A stretch of 46,719 nt of DNA. Source: Pseudomonadales bacterium. GTDB taxonomy: Bacteria > Pseudomonadota > Gammaproteobacteria > Pseudomonadales > Azotimanducaceae. The stretch lies in contig JANQFF010000262.1 in assembly GCA_028277965.1 (NCBI GenBank), positions 1-46,719 on the forward strand, in the 5' to 3' direction. The position numbers were made by a program, and so were the translations under genes. A model generated the notes under the pieces. The model was not told the DNA's origin. It saw only the letters and a list, made by a program, of their open reading frames with translations, and searched no databases. The first letter of the stretch is position 1. Each line of letters opens with the position of its first letter. Below, piece by piece: positions 1 through 7,619 of the stretch.

Positions 1-312
1 GACCATCTCTTCTATAGCGTTGACGTTACTTGCGAAAACGAAACCGTTTTCGTCCGCCAGGGGATGCCCCGGTTCAAACCGCTTTTCCGGCTCTGCGGAG
101 CTCTCGACGATACCCAGCACCTGTACACCCGTGCTCCTTTCAGTTTCACCCACCATGTAAGAAGAGAAGACTGGCTGGCGGGCCCGGTAGACCTCGTCGG
201 GTGAGCTGCCCATGTTGTCGGCATTCGCGAGGTTGCTCGATGTGACGTTCAGACGGATGCTCTGGGCGCGCATCGAAGAACCAGCCACATCAAAAACTTC
301 GAAAAGCCCCAT
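1..312 (-). CDS. flgC: Flagellar basal-body rod protein FlgC (3' end cut by window edge)
   Basis: The translation starts MGLFEVFDVAGSSMRAQS and carries the flagellar rod signature SSNLANADN at about residues 24-32. This is typical of FlgC, a proximal rod subunit exported through the flagellar type III apparatus and assembled in the periplasm. About 104 codons are visible before the left edge; the family is usually about 130-150 residues, so roughly the last quarter is missing. Its ATG overlaps the flgB stop as TGATG, so the two genes are translationally coupled and share the sigma-54 promoter upstream of flgB. Identification is confident from the N-terminal motif and from the position after flgB. 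Confidence 0.93.
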   Translation of the reverse strand, partial: MGLFEVFDVAGSSMRAQSIRLNVTSSNLANADNMGSSPDEVYRARQPVFSSYMVGETERSTGVQVLGIVESSAEPEKRFEPGHPLADENGFVFASNVNAIEEMV

Positions 313-713
313 CACTGACCTCCCTTCAGCGCATCGCGCAGACCACGGATCTTTCCCGAAAGGAACATGAGGCTCGCCTGGTATTCGATCGCGTTCCGCG
401 CGAAGTTAGCCTGCTCAACTTCCGTTTCGACCGTGTTCCCGTCCAGCGTCGGCTGAAAGGGGTGGCGATACAGAAGCGTCGAATCGTCAGTCTTCACACC
501 ATGACCGATGTGTCGCGGATGGGTTGCCACGGCCCGTGCCGGGTGCCCGGAAACAAACTGGCTGAAATCCATATCCCGGGCTTTGTAGTTGGGCGTATCT
601 GCGTTGCTTAAGTTTGACGCCAGGACCCGGCTGCGTTGACTGCGCCAGACAAGAGCGTCAGCGTGAACGCCAAAATGTCTGTCGATCGTCGCTGCGAATG
701 AAAGTGAAGACAT
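312..713 (-). CDS. flgB: Flagellar basal-body rod protein FlgB
   Basis: A 133-residue protein starting MSSLSFAATIDRHFGVHADA and containing SNLSNADTPNYKARDMDF, the FlgB/FlgC family rod motif. The length suits FlgB, the most membrane-proximal rod subunit. The frame stays open to a more upstream ATG at 770, but that codon lies inside a sigma-54 promoter (754-770), upstream of the expected transcription start near 743. The ATG at 713 is therefore chosen; it also matches the usual FlgB N-terminus and has a G-rich stretch (GGGG) about 6 bases upstream. It is the first gene of a rod operon continuing leftward into flgC. Confidence 0.94.
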   Translation of the reverse strand: MSSLSFAATIDRHFGVHADALVWRSQRSRVLASNLSNADTPNYKARDMDFSQFVSGHPARAVATHPRHIGHGVKTDDSTLLYRHPFQPTLDGNTVETEVEQANFARNAIEYQASLMFLSGKIRGLRDALKGGQ

Positions 714-753
714 TGAACCCCGTTTGCACAATTGACTGTTTGTCCTCACCAGG

Positions 754-770
754 AGCAAACGCCGTGCCAA
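754..770 (-). promoter_or_regulatory. Sigma-54 (RpoN) promoter of the flgBC operon
   Basis: On the minus strand the sequence reads TTGGCACGGCGTTTGCT. It matches the sigma-54 consensus (TGGCAC-N5-TTGCW) with the invariant GG and GC exactly ten bases apart. Transcription should start about 12 bases past the GC, near 743, leaving a leader of about 30 bases before the flgB ATG at 713. RpoN control of basal-body operons through a FlrC/FleR-type activator is established in Vibrio and Pseudomonas. The activator binding site was not identified. Confidence 0.9.
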
Positions 771-854
771 ACCAGAGCAACGGATTTATCTATCTGTTTT
801 TTAAGGGTTTTTCAGAATACGTACACCCGGATACCGCAGGACACGGCAAGACCC

Positions 855-871
855 TGCCGCCCGTGGCGGCA
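855..871. other. Stem-loop between the pilus operon and flgB
   Basis: TGCCGCC, a three-base loop CGT, then GGCGGCA form a perfect 7-bp stem 26 bases beyond the end of the last pilus-operon gene. No T-run follows on either strand, so it is not a canonical intrinsic terminator. It may protect the 3' end of the pilus transcript or help separate it from the flgB promoter. Confidence 0.4.
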
Positions 872-897
872 ACAGATCACCCCCTGCTTCCCTCCGA

Positions 898-1440
898 TTA
901 CCGCGCAGATGCTATAAATTGCAGAACGTCCGCCCGTAACTTGCGGGATTTCGCCCGATCAGTGGTGCTCAGGCGGACAAAACTGGCAAAAGACTGACGA
1001 GCGAGTTCGTCCTGACCAATTTCAGCATAGACGATCCCGGCATTGAGATACGCCAGCGCAAAACTCGGGTCGACCTGTGTAGCCACCGCGTAGAAACCCA
1101 GCGCAGTCTCCATGCGCTTCTGCTCAGCCTCAACAAGCCCCCGCTGCAGCCAGATCTCTGCCCGTTCGGTTTCTTTCGAGAGCGCATGATCGAGCTCCAC
1201 CTCGGCCAGGTGAAGCTGACCCGATAGCAGGTAAGCCGTCCCAAGCCAGAAGCTCACCTGCCAGTCAGCATCGTCCTGCTGGATTGATGTAAGCATCGTC
1301 ACCGCTTCGCCTATCCGTTTTTCACTGATGAGCATCTGCGCACGCTCAATGTCGTCAGTACTTTTTCCATGCACCATGTACGGGAGAAAGAACGTGAGAG
1401 ACAGCGTCACAACCACCAGATTCCGTACAAACATTTTCAT
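898..1440 (-). CDS. TPR protein, MshN-like, last gene of pilus operon
   Basis: A 180-residue protein with an N-terminal signal or anchor segment (hydrophobic residues about 5-25, ending near MVHGKS), followed by helical repeats. The repeats have TPR-like spacing, such as FWLGTAYLLSGQLHLAEVEL, IWLQRGLVEAEQKRMETALG and LAYLNAGIVYAEIGQDELAR. TPR proteins such as MshN or PilF act as periplasmic or lipoprotein scaffolds for secretin assembly. Its ATG overlaps the stop of the secretin gene (ATGA), supporting a role in secretin function. The fold and location are clear; the MshN name is inferred from order only, and it is shorter than typical MshN. Confidence 0.75.
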   Translation of the reverse strand: MKMFVRNLVVVTLSLTFFLPYMVHGKSTDDIERAQMLISEKRIGEAVTMLTSIQQDDADWQVSFWLGTAYLLSGQLHLAEVELDHALSKETERAEIWLQRGLVEAEQKRMETALGFYAVATQVDPSFALAYLNAGIVYAEIGQDELARQSFASFVRLSTTDRAKSRKLRADVLQFIASAR

Positions 1441-3020
1441 TCGCCACCTCCAATTAATGCCTGACTTTCGTGCCTGACAGCGGATACATCCGATACCAGT
1501 CGCGGTGTTACGAACATCACGAGTTCACGTTTCTGCTCGGCTTTGTAGTTTCCTCTGAACAGACGTCCGAGACCGGGAACCTTGTTGAGTCCTGTCACAC
1601 CCCGGTCTGTTTCACTGCTCAGATCCTGAATAAGGCCACCTATGACAATCGTCTCGCCGCTGCGAGCGCGGACCAGGGAAGAACTCTGGCTGATGTCCAG
1701 GTTCGGCGCAGAAGACACGATATTCCCACGATCATCTGCCACCTCGCTTACGCTGGAAACGCGGGTTACCACAGGTGACACGTCCATGGTGATCCAGCCG
1801 TCAATCGATACCTGCGGGGTGATCGCAAGAACAACACCTTCTGTCACCACCTGTGGAATGTCCGTCGAGAAGATCTGTGAGCCAGCAGAGGTGCTGTCGG
1901 TGAGCTGTTCTCGGCGAAAGAAAGTTCGATCGGTCCCAACCTTGATGAGCGCAGACTGATTATTGAGAGTTCGAATACGGGGCTGGGAAACCACCTGCAC
2001 TTCCCCCTGCTCCTCCAGGGCGGAAATCATCGCGGTCAGCCTGTTCTCACCCGATTCGGAAATGTCGGAGAAAACAGCACCCAGGACGGGAGCCAAAGCA
2101 TCCAGCCCACCCGCGGGATTCTGGACGATGTTGTCGAGGTTGAAATCGACGTTACGACGCCCAACGCCATTGCCGCTCATGAACCGCGACCAGTCGATGC
2201 CAAGGGATGAATCGTCGTTGAGCGCAACCTCCACTATCTTGACCTCAATATCTACCTGCCGGTATATCGAGCGGTTGAGTTGATCGACGAACCTCGCCAC
2301 TTCCTTAACCCGGCGGTGCTGGTCCGTCACCTGCACCAGACCTGCCAGGCGGTTGACCACAAGCCTGCCCGACTCCGAAACAAGCGCTGCGAGTTGGGCT
2401 TCCAGCTCATCCCAGAAACTGACGTTATCCTTCTGCTCGATAGTGATTGTTCCTGCCGCGGTTTCGCTGTCCCCACCCGAGCCGCCCGAGGAATCATCCG
2501 ATCCCGTATTCACCTGAGCCTGGCTGCTTCCCGAGCCACTGCGGACAAGCCGGATATAGTCGACCGTAAATGTCCGGGTTTCCGTCGATTTAACGAGGAC
2601 CAGATCGGAAGACATTTCGAAGTAGTAGCCATGGGTGTCGAGCAGTGCTGACATGGCCTGGCCGAACGGCAGATCCCTGAAATCAACTGTTACTGTACCG
2701 GTAACGTCCGCGTCCACCACCATGTTAAGACCATATGCCGTACTGAAGAGTTCGAGCGCTTTGCGGATAGGAATGGCGTCAGCAGAAAATGCGTACAGGC
2801 GCTCATCGCTCGCATCCGTCAGCTGCGAAACAGTCTGAGGCCACGCCAGTCTCTCGAACAGAGGTATGGACGGTCCCGAGCCGCTACCCGCGGGAGCTGC
2901 ATCGAGAGCGTTGTGCGCAGTTGCAGCCGGGTTGTGCTCAGTTGCAGCCGGTACGGGCAACAAGGTCGTACACCCAGAGAGCGCGCAAGCGCATAAGATT
3001 GTTACGACTAATCTCTTCAT
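1437..3020 (-). CDS. mshL: Secretin, MshL/PilQ/GspD family lipoprotein
   Basis: A 527-residue outer-membrane secretin that should form the pilus exit channel. A lipoprotein signal ends in LSGC (Cys17). An STN/secretin N-terminal region follows at about 80-140 (VTGTVTVDFRDLPFGQAMSA), then a Ser/Gly-rich linker (SDDSSGGSGGDSE). The C-terminal secretin domain has the landmarks SQPRIRTLNNQSALIKVG, VPGLGRLFRG and ELVMFVTPRLV. Length and layout fit MshL better than the longer PilQ or GspD. It lies between the PilP-like gene (one base upstream) and the TPR gene. It could instead serve a type II-like secretion system; the IJKL-type gene order favours MSHA. Confidence 0.88.
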   Translation of the reverse strand: MKRLVVTILCACALSGCTTLLPVPAATEHNPAATAHNALDAAPAGSGSGPSIPLFERLAWPQTVSQLTDASDERLYAFSADAIPIRKALELFSTAYGLNMVVDADVTGTVTVDFRDLPFGQAMSALLDTHGYYFEMSSDLVLVKSTETRTFTVDYIRLVRSGSGSSQAQVNTGSDDSSGGSGGDSETAAGTITIEQKDNVSFWDELEAQLAALVSESGRLVVNRLAGLVQVTDQHRRVKEVARFVDQLNRSIYRQVDIEVKIVEVALNDDSSLGIDWSRFMSGNGVGRRNVDFNLDNIVQNPAGGLDALAPVLGAVFSDISESGENRLTAMISALEEQGEVQVVSQPRIRTLNNQSALIKVGTDRTFFRREQLTDSTSAGSQIFSTDIPQVVTEGVVLAITPQVSIDGWITMDVSPVVTRVSSVSEVADDRGNIVSSAPNLDISQSSSLVRARSGETIVIGGLIQDLSSETDRGVTGLNKVPGLGRLFRGNYKAEQKRELVMFVTPRLVSDVSAVRHESQALIGGGE

Positions 3021-3021
3021 T

Positions 3022-3564
3022 TTATTCTTCCACTTTCATTTGAGAGAGCTGGTTGAAAACGGCCAGTTGAGAATGCTGACCGAAGGGATATTTGAGGCGG
3101 TGCTCGCCCCTTCCTGATCGGAGCGTCACTCCCGCTCGATCAATGGCGATCACAGTAAAGCCACCAAGCGTCATCCCAACGCTCACAACCTTCCCGTTCA
3201 GGAGCGCAAGCGATGATTCCGGCCCTGCCACAAGTGCATCGAGTCGTGGCAGGGTGAACTGCTGGTCTGAAGCGACGTGGGAAATGATCGAATTCTGAAC
3301 GTTGCTGAAGGGATCCCGGCGTGACTCGTCATTCCAGGTTAACCCGCCACTGGCCACACTGGGCCCGGAAACACGCGAAACAGTCGGTTCCGTATCCGCG
3401 AGTATCAGATCATCCGGGTCATCCACAAGAGGGTCTTCAACGGGTTCCAGTACAACTTCCGAAACTGATTCGAGCAATGGAACAACCAGCGCGTCGAAGA
3501 CGAGCACCAGTGCACCAATACCCAGAGCGGCGACAACCTTCGGATTATTCAGCAGGTTTTTCAT
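3022..3564 (-). CDS. PilP/MshK-like pilus biogenesis protein
   Basis: A 180-residue bitopic protein with a membrane segment at about residues 9-28 (VVAALGIGALVLVFDALVVP), an acidic linker (VEDPLVDDPDDL) and a small C-terminal beta domain. The pattern RRDPFSN, then LNGKVVSVGMTLGGFTVIAID, resembles PilP/GspC homology-region proteins that connect the inner-membrane platform to the secretin. The start at 3564 is chosen because it forms an ATGA overlap with the preceding gene; an in-frame codon at 3582 lies within that gene. The position just before the secretin matches mshK. Function is inferred from order and architecture, since sequence conservation in this family is low. Confidence 0.68.
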   Translation of the reverse strand: MKNLLNNPKVVAALGIGALVLVFDALVVPLLESVSEVVLEPVEDPLVDDPDDLILADTEPTVSRVSGPSVASGGLTWNDESRRDPFSNVQNSIISHVASDQQFTLPRLDALVAGPESSLALLNGKVVSVGMTLGGFTVIAIDRAGVTLRSGRGEHRLKYPFGQHSQLAVFNQLSQMKVEE

Positions 3565-4238
3565 GAGCTCTGATCCACCCACACGTGCACCGTGGTTGTC
3601 ATCTGCTCGACCGTCTGCCCGTTTCCTTTCAACTGTGCGTCCGTAATCTCCAGGTGTCGGATGGAATCGACAAGGTTGCGCAGGTAGATCAGCATTCGCG
3701 AATACGCGCCGGCTTCAAGCTCCTCTTTCGGGACCAGCTCCAGCTCGACAGGTACTTCTGAAACGTTTTTGATCTGGGCAGGAACGGTATCGAGCATCGT
3801 GTATGTGAGAACGAGGTCCAGAGACTGGGCTCTGCTCGCCTGATTCCCCAGCCACTGGGCAAGCTCAGCGTAGTCCGCAAATACGCTGGCCTCCGCAGTC
3901 GACACCTTCTTCAGAAGCTCCCGCAGCTCTTCGGTAGAGTACTGTTCCGTCAGCGAGGTGAAGGTTCGCTCCATTGCAGCAAGCTCCACCATACGTGCGT
4001 GATCTTCGTGGAGTGTTTCTGTACGAAAAACCAGACTCCACACAATAAAAGCAATTGCAGCCAGACAGATCAGGCCGTAGATCACCCAGCCAATCCAGTG
4101 CGTGTCGATGTACTCGGCCACGGCATCGACAATCCGCCTTGCTCTTGGTGCAAGACTGGGAGGTGGCGCCTGGGGACGAGGTTCGCGCCGTCGCTCAGGT
4201 GAATTGGCTGCGTCGAGGTCGATATCTTCGCGAATCAT
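3561..4238 (-). CDS. PilO/MshJ-like inner-membrane pilus assembly protein
   Basis: A 225-residue protein with a cytoplasmic Pro/Arg-rich N-terminus, one membrane helix at about 54-75 (GWVIYGLICLAAIAFIVWSL), a coiled coil and a small periplasmic ferredoxin-like domain. This is the PilO/GspM/MshJ layout. Such proteins pair with the PilN-like partner to form the alignment subcomplex between the platform and the secretin. The start at 4238 gives an ATGA overlap with the upstream PilM/N-like gene; the longer reading from 4313 would run through that gene. The MshJ assignment is by order (I-J-K-L) and topology, not by strong sequence motifs. Confidence 0.7.
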   Translation of the reverse strand: MIREDIDLDAANSPERRREPRPQAPPPSLAPRARRIVDAVAEYIDTHWIGWVIYGLICLAAIAFIVWSLVFRTETLHEDHARMVELAAMERTFTSLTEQYSTEELRELLKKVSTAEASVFADYAELAQWLGNQASRAQSLDLVLTYTMLDTVPAQIKNVSEVPVELELVPKEELEAGAYSRMLIYLRNLVDSIRHLEITDAQLKGNGQTVEQMTTTVHVWVDQSS

Positions 4239-5620
4239 CGCACCGTACCTCGAATTCGGAATCCAACATCCCCTTCCTGGGCTGCGCTGCCGCTGCGCAG
4301 CTGCTGCATCCACGTGGTACGCCAGCTTTCGGTGATCCGAGCCCGCCAGGGAGCAGCCGCGAGCGTATTCTGAAACTCTTCGAACACGACCGGTGCACGA
4401 TCCAGGCTCTGCGATGCAACGCCTTCGATTTCCAGCCGCCAGGATTGCTCTCCACGTACGATGTTGACGCTGTGGAGTACCACTCCGTCGGGAACCATGT
4501 CTCCCAGATGACTCAGAAAAAGGGCTGGCAGATTGAAAGCATCTGCCGTCAGTTGATTGAGCCTCACCTGTTCGAGGTCAATTGCGTGCAGCTCACCTTC
4601 GACCCGCTGAATATCCACTGTCACGTCTTCAATACGCTGTTCGATCAGATTGCGGTCAATTGGTGAACCGATGACTGTCTGTATCACAACCCCGACCAGC
4701 ATCGCGGCCGCAACGAGCGTCCAACCCGTGAGCACGGCCGCTCGCATGAGACTTTTCCGTCCCATAGCGCGCCGTGCCAGACTTGGGATGAAGTTACTGG
4801 AAAGCCTCTGCGGCAGACCTGCCACCTCTGCCGTCCAGAAATCTGTTCGTGTGGCAGTCTCATCTACCGCCACGGGGCAATCGAGTTCACCCTGGAACGC
4901 CCCTATCACCCGCGGTGCGTGTTCGCCCATTAACCAGGCTCGATCCGGTCGCACCCCGATCCGTTGTTTGGCGTAGCCGATCGTGCGGTTGATATCCACA
5001 ACAAGGCGATCGATGTTTTCGTCCTGGGATGAGTACTGCAGCTCACGGACAAAAAGGACCTCACCATCTCCGTGAGCGACAACCAGCTGCATGCGACGCT
5101 GAAAAATCGCGATGATCAGCAACACATCCTCCGACTGAGCTTCCAGCTTCTTGATGTGCTCGGAGATGATCTCTGTCAGCGGTACAAGACGTTTGGGGAC
5201 AAGGTAGTACTCACCGCAAACCCTGGTCACCGCATCGACAATATCTTTCGGCATGAGGTGCAACAGCACCCCTTCCATGTTTTCACCCGGTACAGCCGGG
5301 TGGTAGCACCACGCGGCCCGACCGTCGAATGCCTTGCTCCCTTCAACCCTGACACTCAAGTGTCGTTCGAGGTCCCGCCTCGACATGCGAGGAACCTGCA
5401 GAAACTCATGAGTATGAAGGTCATCCTCATAGGCGATAGCAACGTCCCCACCCCGCGTCAGATCGATGTGGGCGCTCGCATCATGCATGGCATGGCTGAG
5501 ACTCCGCAGGTCGTTGACCGGATACGGCGCCTGCCATTGCTCAACGCTCTCCCCGTTCGCAAACCGCGAAATGAGGAATTCGCCGTAGATCCATTCAATG
5601 CCGAACCGGGTACTGCTCAT
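4235..5620 (-). CDS. PilM-PilN-like fusion (MshI/GspL-like)
   Basis: A 461-residue protein. Residues from the start to about 270 look like the actin-like cytoplasmic PilM/GspL domain (SSTRFGIEWIYGEFLISRF at the N-terminus). A membrane helix follows at about 295-315 (AAVLTGWTLVAAAMLVGVVI), then a coiled-coil and a PilN-like periplasmic domain (DGVVLHSVNIVRGEQSWRLE). In most type IV pili PilM and PilN are separate; MshI and GspL join the cytoplasmic and periplasmic parts, as here. It should couple the ATPase to the periplasmic assembly. The start at 5620 forms an ATGA overlap with the upstream pilin gene. Confidence is good for the architecture and moderate for the exact name. Confidence 0.72.
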   Translation of the reverse strand: MSSTRFGIEWIYGEFLISRFANGESVEQWQAPYPVNDLRSLSHAMHDASAHIDLTRGGDVAIAYEDDLHTHEFLQVPRMSRRDLERHLSVRVEGSKAFDGRAAWCYHPAVPGENMEGVLLHLMPKDIVDAVTRVCGEYYLVPKRLVPLTEIISEHIKKLEAQSEDVLLIIAIFQRRMQLVVAHGDGEVLFVRELQYSSQDENIDRLVVDINRTIGYAKQRIGVRPDRAWLMGEHAPRVIGAFQGELDCPVAVDETATRTDFWTAEVAGLPQRLSSNFIPSLARRAMGRKSLMRAAVLTGWTLVAAAMLVGVVIQTVIGSPIDRNLIEQRIEDVTVDIQRVEGELHAIDLEQVRLNQLTADAFNLPALFLSHLGDMVPDGVVLHSVNIVRGEQSWRLEIEGVASQSLDRAPVVFEEFQNTLAAAPWRARITESWRTTWMQQLRSGSAAQEGDVGFRIRGTVR

Positions 5621-6417
5621 GAGCGTTCCCAGAACCAACGTGAACCATCGGTCACGTAGTGCGCCGACAGCGAATTCCTGAGGAGCACTGTCGTTTCCAG
5701 ATCACCGCTCGGGAACGGGCTGGCGTGCAGCTTCAACCGGGTCGATTCGATGACATATCGTTCAATTGTCCCGTCCACACCCCCCACAGCAGCAGGTACC
5801 GGATTCTGACTACCGTTGCCAAGCGCGTACGCTCCCTGCTGATCCGACGAATTGGTCAGAACGAGGAGGTGGAAGCGGCTTCCCAGATTGAGGCGCTCGA
5901 TTTTTGTTTTCTTCCCTGCAACAACGCCAGCTTCATCCGTCTGGTCCCAGATCGCTGCAAACGATGCGCCTGTCTTCGGCGCTTTTGGCAGATTCCCGTC
6001 CAGGCTGGAGATCAACATCATACGCGGAGAGTTTGGTGCTCCCGCCAACCCTGCATCCTGGGTATAGCCTGTGAACTTGGTGTCGCTAGCAGTAAAGAAC
6101 CGCGGATCGATATAAAGCTGACGCTTGTATCCCCGGCTGTTGAATTCAACCTTGTCGACAGGAACGTCTGTGAGACTCGCTATGGCAGGTGCCCAGTCGG
6201 AAGTGTCCATCGAGGGTATTTCGCCGGTATTCAGGATATGACGCTCCAACGCCGACCCGAACACTTCGAGGCTTCCGACCTCTTCTTCACCGTACGCCTT
6301 GTCGATCGCATCAGTCAGACCGGGTGCCATCACAGAGGCCAGTATGGCAATAATGGCCATCACACCGATCAACTCCATCAAGGTGAAGCCTGTAGGCCGC
6401 TTTTGCTGCTTCTTCAT
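5617..6417 (-). CDS. Type IV prepilin-like protein (large minor pilin)
   Basis: A 266-residue prepilin with a short basic leader, KKQQKRPTG, then FTLMELIGVMAIIAILASV. The G/F cleavage site and Glu at mature position 5 mark it for prepilin peptidase and methylation. The body is much larger than GspG-like pilins and has no recognised domain; it contains several WAP and WFWERS aromatic patches near its end. It is placed between the platform gene and the PilM/N-like gene. Its size suggests a minor or tip pilin rather than the main shaft subunit. No prepilin peptidase gene is in the window, so processing must use one encoded elsewhere. Confidence 0.85.
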   Translation of the reverse strand: MKKQQKRPTGFTLMELIGVMAIIAILASVMAPGLTDAIDKAYGEEEVGSLEVFGSALERHILNTGEIPSMDTSDWAPAIASLTDVPVDKVEFNSRGYKRQLYIDPRFFTASDTKFTGYTQDAGLAGAPNSPRMMLISSLDGNLPKAPKTGASFAAIWDQTDEAGVVAGKKTKIERLNLGSRFHLLVLTNSSDQQGAYALGNGSQNPVPAAVGGVDGTIERYVIESTRLKLHASPFPSGDLETTVLLRNSLSAHYVTDGSRWFWERS

Positions 6418-6419
6418 TG

Positions 6420-7616
6420 TTATATTCCCGACATCAGGCTGAACATCGGAAGGAACAGCGACCCGCCTATCAAACCCACGACGCCGATGATGGTCATCAT
6501 GATTGCGGGTTCCAGGAAGCCGAACGCTCTTTTGATCCTGCGTGGTATTTCTTCGTCGAGACGTCTCGCAACGTGACTGAGCGCTTCATCGAGCCTGCCT
6601 GTCTCTTCACCAACAACCAGCATTCGCAGCACCAGCGGCGATACGATCTGATGTTTCCTCAACGCATCGCTCACCCTCCGGCCGTCATGTACAGCCATCT
6701 CGGCATCAATGACCGCCTTTTCCATGATCCGATTACCGACAATCCCACGACACATCGACAGCGCTTCGAGAACAGGCACCCCAGCCGCCACCATCAGCTC
6801 CATGTTGTGAACGAAACGCGACAACACCAGCATGCGCATGATTTCGCCGAACACTGGTAGTTCGAGCTGCAGCTTCGCCACCCCATCACGAAATGCTTCA
6901 GAACGCCCGTGCATCCAGAAGCAGGTGAATCCCGCACAAACCAGGCACACGAGAAACGCCAGGCCATACGTACTTGCCCACTCGCCCGCAACGACAACCG
7001 CGGCTGTCAGTACCGGCAGATCCATCCCGAGTTCCTCAAAGATCACAGCAAATCGTGGCACCACAAACGTCAGCATCAGAGTGATCAGGCCGATGACCGC
7101 TCCAATAACCATCGTCGGGTAAAGACTTGCCTGCTTGACGTCACCTTTAAGCCGCTGGGTCCACTCGATGTGTTCTGCCAGATCCTTGAACGCTTTGTTC
7201 AGCTGACCACTATATTCCCCGGCTCTGATCAGATTCAGGATCTGTTCGCTGAAAATGCGCGGGTATTGGCCAAATGCATCCGCAAGACTCGATCCCGAGT
7301 TGAGATTGAGTTCGATATCCTCCAGAACCAGCCTGAAGCTATCGTTGGTTGTTTCCTCAACCATGGCTTTCAGGGCATCAGCCGCCGTCACACCTGCAGC
7401 CAACAGCGAAGCGACACCATTGAAAAACTCCGCAAGCTCCATCCTGGTGACATTTCCGCGATGGGCCGGACTGCTCTTGACCCTGGTGCTGGCTTTTATC
7501 AACCAGTAATCCATGATTCTGAGCCTTTGCTCCAGGGCAAACTCGTCTTCCGCGAACATCACACCTTTTGCGTTATGTCCGTTGCAGTCGATAGCTTCGT
7601 ATGCATACTCCGGCAT
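6420..7616 (-). CDS. mshG: Type IV pilus / T2SS inner-membrane platform protein (PilC/GspF/MshG family)
   Basis: A 398-residue polytopic membrane protein with two tandem T2SSF domains. The first has LAEFFNGVASLLAAGVTAADAL and the second has LSRFVHNMELMVAAGVPVLEAL. Membrane segments lie near 170-190, 205-230 and 365-390. The N-terminal YAYEAIDCNGHNAKG matches the family's usual opening. It is the inner-membrane platform that couples the cytoplasmic ATPase to pilin polymerisation. It follows the ATPase gene by 3 bases. Length and repeat structure are normal for the family. Confidence 0.9.
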   Translation of the reverse strand: MPEYAYEAIDCNGHNAKGVMFAEDEFALEQRLRIMDYWLIKASTRVKSSPAHRGNVTRMELAEFFNGVASLLAAGVTAADALKAMVEETTNDSFRLVLEDIELNLNSGSSLADAFGQYPRIFSEQILNLIRAGEYSGQLNKAFKDLAEHIEWTQRLKGDVKQASLYPTMVIGAVIGLITLMLTFVVPRFAVIFEELGMDLPVLTAAVVVAGEWASTYGLAFLVCLVCAGFTCFWMHGRSEAFRDGVAKLQLELPVFGEIMRMLVLSRFVHNMELMVAAGVPVLEALSMCRGIVGNRIMEKAVIDAEMAVHDGRRVSDALRKHQIVSPLVLRMLVVGEETGRLDEALSHVARRLDEEIPRRIKRAFGFLEPAIMMTIIGVVGLIGGSLFLPMFSLMSGI

Positions 7617-7619
7617 CGG

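Noticed and set aside
714-770. Longer flgB start at 770
   Set aside because: It lies within the sigma-54 promoter and adds residues not typical of FlgB.
855-871. Intrinsic terminator of the pilus operon
   Set aside because: The hairpin is sound but no T-run follows on either strand; listed only as a stem-loop.
5659-6576. 305-residue plus-strand reading frame
   Set aside because: It is antisense to the pilin and platform genes, which have clear family motifs; composition is Arg/Cys/His-rich without a domain.
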